From Trebonia sp036509215 (GTDB lineage: Bacteria > Actinomycetota > Actinomycetes > Streptosporangiales > Streptosporangiaceae): a stretch of DNA of 63,757 nucleotides. The stretch covers positions 1 through 63,757 of the forward strand of contig DATCGA010000501.1 in NCBI GenBank assembly GCA_036509215.1, given 5' to 3'. The notes under the pieces are model-generated. The model was not told the origin of the DNA and ran no database searches. It was given only the letters and a program-made list of their open reading frames with translations. Shown here piece by piece: positions 52,844-58,093 of the stretch. Made by a program: the position numbers and the translations under genes. Each line of letters starts with the position of its first letter. Positions within the stretch are counted from its first letter, which is position 1.

Positions 52844-52855
52844 GCGGCGTTTTTT
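52832..52855 (+). terminator. Intrinsic terminator containing the stop codon in its loop
   Basis: AAACGGCGC-TGA-GCGGCGTTT pairs 8 of 9 bases, and the TGA stop of the LURP-one gene is the 3-base loop. A T6 run (52850-52855) follows. This is the clearest rho-independent signal in the window. Confidence 0.75.
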
Positions 52856-52893
52856 GATACGCCCTCCGTAGGCGGTCGGGCATGATGGCGTGC

Positions 52894-53373
52894 ATGACAC
52901 GGGAATCAGGAGACCCGTTTCCCGCTGCGCCGACGCTCACCCAGCTCGGCGAAGACGACAGGCGCCGATGGCGCGAGGTGCGCCTAGCGACCCTGACAGA
53001 CTCCCCGGGAGCGTTCGGTTCAGCCGTGGTAGACGAACAGGCCATTGCGGAGGGCGGCTGGCGCGAACTGGTGCGCAATTCGGCGGTCTTCGTCGCCATG
53101 TCAGGGGACGGGGTGGCAGGCGCCGTGGCGGGCCTGTACCGGGACTCGGCCGAAGACCGCGGTCTTGGCGCGATATGGGTCGCCCCTCAGTGGCGGGGCC
53201 GTGGTGTTGCCGGGATGCTGGTAGCCGCGATCACTGCCTGGAGTCGTTCAGGGAATGCGGTGCGGGTCGTGCTGTGGGTGTCGGACGACAACGCCAGGGC
53301 ACGCCGGTTCTACGAGCGTGAGGGATTCCGGGTTAGGCAGCGGCGGGCTGACTGCTCCTTCAGGTTACATTGA
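52894..53373 (+). CDS. GNAT family N-acetyltransferase
   Basis: About 159 residues. Motif A of the GNAT fold is AIWVAPQWRGRGVAGMLVAA (R-G-R-G-V-A acetyl-CoA loop). The start of motif B is VLWVSDDNARARRFYEREGF, and LRLATLTDSPGAFGSAVV-like VRLATLTDSPGAFGSAVVDE is the N-terminal segment typical of RimI-like members. The acceptor is unknown. ATG 52882, 52885 and 52894 are in frame; CATGAT ends 9 bases before 52894. Its stop overlaps the convergent HAD gene by 14 bases. Confidence 0.88.
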   Translation: MTRESGDPFPAAPTLTQLGEDDRRRWREVRLATLTDSPGAFGSAVVDEQAIAEGGWRELVRNSAVFVAMSGDGVAGAVAGLYRDSAEDRGLGAIWVAPQWRGRGVAGMLVAAITAWSRSGNAVRVVLWVSDDNARARRFYEREGFRVRQRRADCSFRLH

Positions 53374-54001
53374 GGATAATGTCCTTCAATTCAATCAGAG
53401 TTTCGATTCGATAGCTAGCCTGTGAAAAGTCATGTGCTTTTGTAAAGTCGTTATAGACAATGACACAGTCAATACCGGCCGCCACGGCCGAGTTCAGCCC
53501 TCTGGATGAATCCTCCACAACCAGCGTCTCTGCTTTGGTCGCCCCGAGGCGCTTCAAGCCCGTCAGGTATGGTTCCGGGTGCGGCTTGGCGAGCTTGTAG
53601 TCTTCGCGAACAAGGGCGAAATCCATGAATTGTCTAACGTGGCGCTTTTCATGGATAATTTCAAAATCCACACGTTTTGCAGTCGTCACGATGGCCATGC
53701 GGACGTATTTTGACAGTTCAGCAAGAGCTTCAACGACGCCTTCAATCTCAATGGCTTCTGTCCTAAGATATTCCTGATAATAATCATTACGAACCTTACG
53801 CTGCCTGCTGATGGTCTGTTCATCAATACCTGCCGCCCTGGCTCGGGCCCAAGTGCCCAATCCCTGGTTCATGTCCCGGGGGTATTGATCCTTGTCCAAA
53901 GTCAAGCCAATGTCCGCCAGGGCACGTTCTCCAGCTTTGTAATACCAGAATTCGGTATCCACCAGAACACCATCGTGATCGAAGAGCATGTACTTTTTCA
54001 C
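53360..54001 (-). CDS. HAD family phosphatase (beta-phosphoglucomutase-like), low GC
   Basis: 213 residues from GTG 54001, which has a well-spaced AAAGGA. Motif I YMLFDHDGVLVDTEFWYYKA with nucleophile Asp, motif II MAIVTTAKR, motif III Lys in DYKLAKPHPEPYLTGLKRL, and motif IV TLVVEDSSRGLNSAVAAGID. A helical cap is inserted after motif I. Probably a sugar-phosphate phosphatase or mutase. Base composition is about 50 % GC with many A/T third positions, unlike all neighbours, so recent transfer from a lower-GC donor is likely. Confidence 0.9.
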   Translation of the reverse strand: MKKYMLFDHDGVLVDTEFWYYKAGERALADIGLTLDKDQYPRDMNQGLGTWARARAAGIDEQTISRQRKVRNDYYQEYLRTEAIEIEGVVEALAELSKYVRMAIVTTAKRVDFEIIHEKRHVRQFMDFALVREDYKLAKPHPEPYLTGLKRLGATKAETLVVEDSSRGLNSAVAAGIDCVIVYNDFTKAHDFSQASYRIETLIELKDIILNVT

Positions 54002-54349
54002 TGTCTTGATCCTTTCCAGCAGCCTCGGCAAATTTGCCGCCAACGGCCACCCGAGATACCCAGAATCCGTGCTGCTTCCCGCAGTGTAACCAACGCGCCT
54101 CATAAAACGGGCTGTGCGAGGCACGCGTGGCTCTGGGTCCATGTCGGGCTTGGACGTCGCCCTCGTCCCAATCCATCCCGCCGCGTCTCGTGCACAAATC
54201 CGTGCACCAATCCGGCCGATGGCCTGCTGGTCTTGGCCTTTCCCGACGCCCGCCGCGTCGGACGGCCGACATAATCAAGCGCCGCGGGTACCCAGAAGCG
54301 CGGTCCGGGTTTCGCGTTCACGCGTCAATCGCTGTAGTAAATTTCGTGT
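54002..54349. other. Gene-free region between HAD phosphatase and DinB/MDMPI-like gene
   Basis: 348 bases with no convincing gene. It contains GTGCAC-AAATCC-GTGCAC (54190-54207), similar to a sequence at 57862-57881 inside the tRNA island. Near the right end is a -10 box TAAATT (54338-54343), 6 bases before the next ATG. Confidence 0.4.
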
Positions 54350-55003
54350 ATGCGGCCACATGAAGACTGGCCGGGCCGTGCTCCGGTCACCGTAGCTGAC
54401 GTCACGCTCGCGGTGCGGCTTGCGGTAACGGCGTTCGGCTCCGCGCCGGCGGAAGCATGGGCCAATCCGGCCGGCTCGCTGGACTGGGACTGCTGGGAGA
54501 CCGTCGAGCACATCGCCGATGGCCTGTTCGCCTACGCCACTCAGCTCACTCCTGCTACGCCGGAGGGCGGCTACGTGCCGATCGCGATGACGAGCACCCG
54601 GCCGGGCGGCGCGGAAAGCGCCATCCACGTGGACCATGAGAAAGGGGCTGCGGGCCTGCTGCAGGCCGTTGAGGCGTGCGGTGCCCTGCTGGTGGCCATG
54701 GTTACGACCGCATCCCCGGGCACTCGCGCCTGGCATCCGCACGGTACCTCGGACCCGGAAGGCTTCGCCGCGATGGGCGTGGCGGAAACCCTGGTCCACG
54801 GGCACGATGCCGCTCAGGGACTCGGCGTGCTCTGGGAACCGCCCGCGGATCTGTGCGCGCGGGTGCTCAGCCGACTCTTCCCCGGCGCGCCCGCCGATGC
54901 CCGCCCATGGGCGGCACTGCTGTGGGCCACCGGCCGCGGTGACCTTCCTGACCGGCCTCGGCTGGGCGACGAGTGGCGCTGGTACGCCGAACCCCGGCCG
55001 TAG
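54350..55003 (+). CDS. Maleylpyruvate isomerase N-terminal / DinB-like protein
   Basis: 217 residues. The four-helix bundle has WDCWETVEHIADGLFAYATQ with the first His ligand, and MGVAETLVHGHDAAQGLGV with the H-x-x-x-D/H part of the metal site, as in mycothiol-dependent enzymes of this superfamily. The C-terminal RPWAALLWATGRGDLPDRPR is a common ending. It probably uses mycothiol with an unknown substrate. ATG 54350 lies 6 bases after TAAATT, probably leaderless. A hairpin terminator follows. Confidence 0.85.
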   Translation: MRPHEDWPGRAPVTVADVTLAVRLAVTAFGSAPAEAWANPAGSLDWDCWETVEHIADGLFAYATQLTPATPEGGYVPIAMTSTRPGGAESAIHVDHEKGAAGLLQAVEACGALLVAMVTTASPGTRAWHPHGTSDPEGFAAMGVAETLVHGHDAAQGLGVLWEPPADLCARVLSRLFPGAPADARPWAALLWATGRGDLPDRPRLGDEWRWYAEPRP

Positions 55004-55018
55004 ACGAGGGCGGCGAGA

Positions 55019-55039
55019 GAAGGACCCCGGGGGTCCTTC
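55019..55039 (+). terminator. Hairpin downstream of the DinB/MDMPI-like gene
   Basis: GAAGGACCCC-G-GGGGTCCTTC, a perfect 10-base inverted repeat starting 16 bases after the stop. No long T run follows, so termination may be partial. Confidence 0.55.
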
Positions 55040-55062
55040 GCTTTGACTGGAAGTCTTAAGGC

Positions 55063-55505
55063 TCATTCGGCAACGCGGGACCGCACGACTGGGCAGTTCA
55101 GGACATCAGCGATTCCGCTCGGACGGAGGGATAGCGGCCCCGGAGTCGACGCCGCAACTGAGATGTCGGCGCGCACGTTGTCCGGCGTGACCCGGGAGTC
55201 GAAAACGATGGATACTCGGACCGATTCCGCGTCCGCCGCATGCGGTCGAACGGCCTCAGCACCTGGCCCATCGGCGGGTCAAGCTGAGCGGAGACGGCAG
55301 CGTACGGCGCGATATGCCCGCCGCGACTGGTGGGACGCAAGCCCTCGTTCTCCAAGACTGCGGTGAGCGCCATGCGGGCGGCATCGTAGAGGCTCTGGCT
55401 TGCGCGAAGAACTGGTCCGCGTGTTCACGGTTCGGCAGCACGTCGCTGCAGTTCTCCGTCGGCGATCAGCTTGTCGATCTCCGCGCGGCCCTGATTCCAC
55501 CTCAT
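55063..55505 (-). pseudogene. HEPN-domain toxin remnant, several frameshifts
   Basis: ATG 55505 overlaps the stop of the nucleotidyltransferase gene (ATGA). The protein can be followed through four frames. WNQGRAEIDKLIADGELQR comes first, then VLPNREHADQFFAQARAS, then SLYDAARMALTAVLENEGLR up to LRPFDRMRRTRNRSEYP, and finally VFDSRVTPDNVRADISVA. Each piece fits a HEPN protein; RxxRN..EYP is the segment near the catalytic Arg/His motif. At least three frame changes make it inactive. Together with the MNT gene it is a broken HEPN-MNT module. Confidence 0.7.
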
Positions 55506-56089
55506 GACGTCAGCTCCAGCTTGACCAAAGGGCGCTCCCGGATATGGCGCATGAACGAGTCAGCTGGATCCGGGGCGTCCCAGTACAGGGAGCTGATGCC
55601 GCTGACGTTCACTTCCCCCCCGAGGCGCTGTTCCGCCCGGCGGGCCGCCTCGTACAGGTCATCATCGCTCGCGGTACCGACAGTGAGTACGTCTACGTCT
55701 TGCGGGATGGAGCCTGGCGTCCCTAGGTACCGGGCCGCCCAGGACCCGTAGATGTAGGCCTGGTCTACTCCCCCGACCTCTGACAGCAGGTGGGTGAGAA
55801 CCGGCAGCGGGCCGTAGGTTATCGCTAGGAGATCGGTGAGTGGGCGGCTCACCGGGCCAGCGGTCTCCGCCCTCAGCAGCCGCGCTCGCCCGCGTCTGGT
55901 CTCGCGTACCAGCCCGGCGGTAACCAGCCGGTCTGCCTCGGTGTGCATGACCTTGGGGCTCGCGGCGATCAGCCGCCCCGCCTCCGCAAGGCTGTAGTCC
56001 CTCTCGGGATGCAGGTACAGGAGAGCCAGCAGGGTCCCGTTGGCCCGCGATGGCAGCAGTGGCAGCAACCACGACGGGTTATTTTCCAT
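55502..56089 (-). CDS. MNT-type nucleotidyltransferase with N-terminal winged helix
   Basis: 195 residues from ATG 56089. The N-terminal part (about 5-85) is a winged helix (TLLALLYLHPERDYSLAEAG, then RLIAASPKVMHTEADRLVTA). The C-terminal part is a minimal nucleotidyltransferase: AYIYGSWAARYLGTPGSIPQ has the G-S motif, and DVDVLTVG the Asp pair. In HEPN-MNT modules the MNT protein silences the HEPN RNase by AMPylation; here the partner gene is broken. The wHTH and a palindrome just upstream (56092-56109) suggest autoregulation. Confidence 0.85.
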   Translation of the reverse strand: MENNPSWLLPLLPSRANGTLLALLYLHPERDYSLAEAGRLIAASPKVMHTEADRLVTAGLVRETRRGRARLLRAETAGPVSRPLTDLLAITYGPLPVLTHLLSEVGGVDQAYIYGSWAARYLGTPGSIPQDVDVLTVGTASDDDLYEAARRAEQRLGGEVNVSGISSLYWDAPDPADSFMRHIRERPLVKLELTS

Positions 56090-56091
56090 AA

Positions 56092-56109
56092 AGGAAAGAT
56101 TAGTTTCCT
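56092..56109. promoter_or_regulatory. Inverted repeat upstream of the MNT gene (probable operator)
   Basis: AGGAAA-GATTAG-TTTCCT, a perfect 6-6-6 inverted repeat ending 2 bases before the ATG at 56089. Nearby TTTCC...GGAAA copies extend the symmetry. Likely binding site of the MNT protein's own winged helix. Confidence 0.65.
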
Positions 56110-56176
56110 CTATGGCACGATAACAAGTCGGCAACCGTCGGATTGCCGAGACGTCGCTGGGCGCAGACAAAAAGCA

Positions 56177-56260
56177 AGAGACCGGATCCATTTTCGGACC
56201 CGGCCTCTGACCCTGGTAGCGGGGGCAGGATTTGAACCTGCGACCTCTGGGTTATGAGCC
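56177..56260 (-). repeat. Displaced 3' half of tRNA-fMet plus terminator (att scar)
   Basis: 84 bases that match 57894-57977 at 80 positions. Bases 56214-56260 are the tRNA 3' half, from the anticodon region to CCA. Bases 56177-56208 are the tRNA terminator hairpin. Similarity stops abruptly after the anticodon loop, the usual crossover site. The T-stem pair differs from the intact gene in a compensated way (GCAGG/CCTGC here, GTAGG/CCTAC there), so this half was once functional. It marks the distal end of an integrated element. Confidence 0.85.
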
Positions 56261-56374
56261 ATACGACGTGCGTCTCCGACTTCTCCCAAGTCTCATTGCG
56301 TCTCGCTGACCTGCACGTCGGTCAGGGTCCTCGTTGCCGACGTCTCACCCTGTCGCCCCCGTTCCGACGAGTCT

Positions 56375-56394
56375 CGTTAGCATTTCCGTTAGCA
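56375..56394 (+). repeat. Direct repeats CGTTAGCA, possible integrase arm sites
   Basis: CGTTAGCA occurs at 56375-56382 and 56387-56394, about 115 bases inside the element from the scar. Short spaced direct repeats next to an attachment site are typical arm-type sites of tyrosine integrases. The integrase itself is absent. Confidence 0.4.
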
Positions 56395-56485
56395 AACACA
56401 GCTTCTGATCTGGGACTTCTCAGCCTTAATCCGAGACGCGTGGAAGCGGTTTGGTATGTCGGGGTGGCAGAGTACTGTCGCGGGC

Positions 56486-57151
56486 ATGCGTGAGCCCGAT
56501 CTACATACCGCCCGCGCGGCCTACGACGCGATCGCCCCCGTCTACGCTGACCAGTTCAAAGACACACTGGATGACAGGCCGACAGAGCGCGCTCTGCTCG
56601 CCGCCTTCGCTGAGGTGATCCGGCGCGGGCCTGCGGGAATGGTCGCTGACCTCGGCTGCGGGCCTGGCCATATCGCCGCGCACCTGCACAGCCTCGGGCT
56701 GTCGGTGTTTGGTGTTGACCAGTCCGCCCAGATGCTGGCGATCGGCCGGACGCGCTATCCCGAGGTCCGCTTCGCGCTCAGTTCGATAACCCGCCTTGGC
56801 CTAGCCGACGGATCCTGCCGTGGAGTACTTTCCCGCTCCTCAGTCATCCACCTGCCACCCAGACTGTTGCCGACGGCGCTGGCCGAGATCGCACGAGTGC
56901 TTGCTCCCGGTGGCTGGCTGCTGATCAGTTTCTCAGCTAAAGACGCCCCTGAGCCGCCGTACGAGTACTACGACCACCGGGTGGCCGCGGCCTATCGCTG
57001 GTGGCCGGAGCACGTCGTATCACTGCTACGTTCGGCAGGAATTACCGAGTCGGCCCGACTGATGGAGAACCCCGAACCGGATGATCGCCGCCAGTTCCGC
57101 GTGGCGTTCATACTGGCGCGTAAGGCGTCGACCGACGGCACCGTCGGGTAG
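56486..57151 (+). CDS. SAM-dependent class I methyltransferase
   Basis: 221 residues from ATG 56486. Motif I is MVADLGCGPGHIAAHLHSLG, the acidic end of strand 2 is VFGVDQSAQMLAIGRTRY, and post-I and motif III are in AEIARVLAPGGWLLISFSAK. This is the common methyltransferase-11/25 pattern with unknown substrate. ATG lies 7 bases after TACTGT with TTGGTA 16 bases further up, a good promoter giving a leaderless mRNA. It is the main cargo gene of the small tRNA-bounded island. Confidence 0.92.
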   Translation: MREPDLHTARAAYDAIAPVYADQFKDTLDDRPTERALLAAFAEVIRRGPAGMVADLGCGPGHIAAHLHSLGLSVFGVDQSAQMLAIGRTRYPEVRFALSSITRLGLADGSCRGVLSRSSVIHLPPRLLPTALAEIARVLAPGGWLLISFSAKDAPEPPYEYYDHRVAAAYRWWPEHVVSLLRSAGITESARLMENPEPDDRRQFRVAFILARKASTDGTVG

Positions 57152-57236
57152 CGTCTGGACAGGAGGGGCCTGTCCGCGATGGCAACTGCCTTGATCTAAA
57201 GACTTAGGCGTATTCGGCAACGCGCCAACTACGGTT

Positions 57237-57524
57237 CTACGATCGGTAGACGTCGCGGCGGTGATCGACGTCCACCACCGTCACTACCCGGTTCTTGTCA
57301 TCGATCCGGTAGATGATGCGGTAGGTGCCGCGCCGCGCGCTGAACCGGTCGTCCATAGGCGGGAGGAGCCTCTTGCCAACTCGGTAAGGCTCTCGCAGGA
57401 GAGGACCGGTGATGAACTCGTAGGCTGCCGCGGCAACGGCCTCCGGCAGAACCTCGCCCAGGGCACGGCGAACCGTGGAGGTCGTTCGCAGCTCGTAGAG
57501 ATCCTCTGCGGGCTGGTCGCCCAT
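57237..57524 (-). CDS. RelE/ParE family toxin
   Basis: 95 residues. VRRALGEVLPEAVAAAAYEF, then ITGPLLREPYRVGKRLLPPM, and RGTYRIIYRIDDKNRVVTVV, then DVDHRRDVY follow the RelE/ParE fold with the typical C-terminal H-R-R-D-V-Y ending. As RelE it would cleave mRNA at the ribosome; as ParE it would poison gyrase. ATG 57524 lies inside the antitoxin frame. It pairs with the Phd/YefM-like antitoxin directly upstream. Confidence 0.92.
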   Translation of the reverse strand: MGDQPAEDLYELRTTSTVRRALGEVLPEAVAAAAYEFITGPLLREPYRVGKRLLPPMDDRFSARRGTYRIIYRIDDKNRVVTVVDVDHRRDVYRS

Positions 57525-57799
57525 AACGCCTGGCGCCGCCTCATGGTCTCAGCGAGTTCTTCAGCGGAGACGTACTCGCCGCGGGCCAACTCGGCATCGG
57601 ACTCGGCAAGCCGGTTCATCGTCGCGGCGTCCCGCATGATGGCCAGGGTCTCCTCGAGCGCCTCCAGATCCTCTGGAGCGATAAGGATGGCCGACGGCCT
57701 ACCGTGAACGGTCACGGTCACCCGCTCGTGCTGGTCGTGCACCCGGCCAACGAGCTCAGACAGGTGCGACTTGACGTCGCCCAGCGGAAGAACAGTCAT
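57284..57799 (-). CDS. Phd/YefM family antitoxin, frame running on through the toxin gene
   Basis: The first 85-90 residues from ATG 57799 are a normal antitoxin. MTVLPLGDVKSHLSELVGRV, then VTVTVHGRPSAILIAPEDLE is the DNA-binding part, and AELARGEYVSAEELAETMRR is the toxin-binding tail. Family members stop around here (about 57530), but this frame has no stop until 57284. About 80 extra residues are read out of phase with the toxin gene. The native stop was probably lost by a small indel. An inverted repeat at its start is the likely autoregulatory operator. Confidence 0.82.
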   Translation of the reverse strand: MTVLPLGDVKSHLSELVGRVHDQHERVTVTVHGRPSAILIAPEDLEALEETLAIMRDAATMNRLAESDAELARGEYVSAEELAETMRRRQALWATSPQRISTSCERPPRFAVPWARFCRRPLPRQPTSSSPVLSCESLTELARGSSRLWTTGSARGAAPTASSTGSMTRTG

Positions 57800-57816
57800 A
57801 GTCAAAAGTATGACTA
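57794..57816. promoter_or_regulatory. Operator-like inverted repeats at the antitoxin start
   Basis: TAGTCA-AAAGTA-TGACTA (57799-57816) and the overlapping AGTCATA (57794-57800) ... TATGACT (57809-57815) form nested perfect inverted repeats over the ATG at 57799. A minus-strand TACTTT box lies within. This is the usual place for binding of a Phd/YefM toxin-antitoxin complex. Confidence 0.7.
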
Positions 57817-57893
57817 AAAATCTACACGACGTCAAAAAGGCTCACTGGCGTCGCTAGGCGCTGCACACAAATTCCGTGCACAACCTACAAGGA

Positions 57894-57925
57894 AGAGGCC
57901 GGATCCATTTTCGGACCCGGCCTCT
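57894..57925 (-). terminator. Terminator of tRNA-fMet
   Basis: Arms AGAGGCCGGATCC and GGACCCGGCCTCT pair except for one position, 6 bases after the CCA end of the tRNA. The same hairpin is present in the displaced copy at 56177-56208. Confidence 0.75.
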
Positions 57926-57930
57926 GACCT

Positions 57931-58007
57931 TGGTAGCGGGGGTAGGATTTGAACCTACGACCTCTGGGTTATGAGCCCAGCGAGCTACCGAACTGCTCCA
58001 CCCCGCG
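57931..58007 (-). tRNA. Initiator tRNA-fMet (anticodon CAT)
   Basis: 77 bases including encoded CCA. On the minus strand it starts CGCGGGGTGGAGCAG. The anticodon arm is CTGGG-CTCATAA-CCCAG with the three G-C pairs that mark initiator tRNAs, and the T arm is GTAGGTTCAAATCCTAC. The first base C and position 72 (T) do not pair, another initiator feature. It is the integration target of the small island on its 3' side; the 3' half seems to derive from the element. Confidence 0.96.
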
Positions 58008-58093
58008 GTGATGTCTTTACTCTATGAACTCCAGCGTGCAGAAGCAAATCGGCCGCCGGACCCCGCCTCGCGCGGCAGGCGAGGGTGGGGTGG

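Noticed and set aside
56261..56480. Integrase gene at the island end
   Set aside because: Short Arg-rich frames occur on the minus strand, but no tyrosine-recombinase catalytic motifs are found; only possible arm repeats remain.
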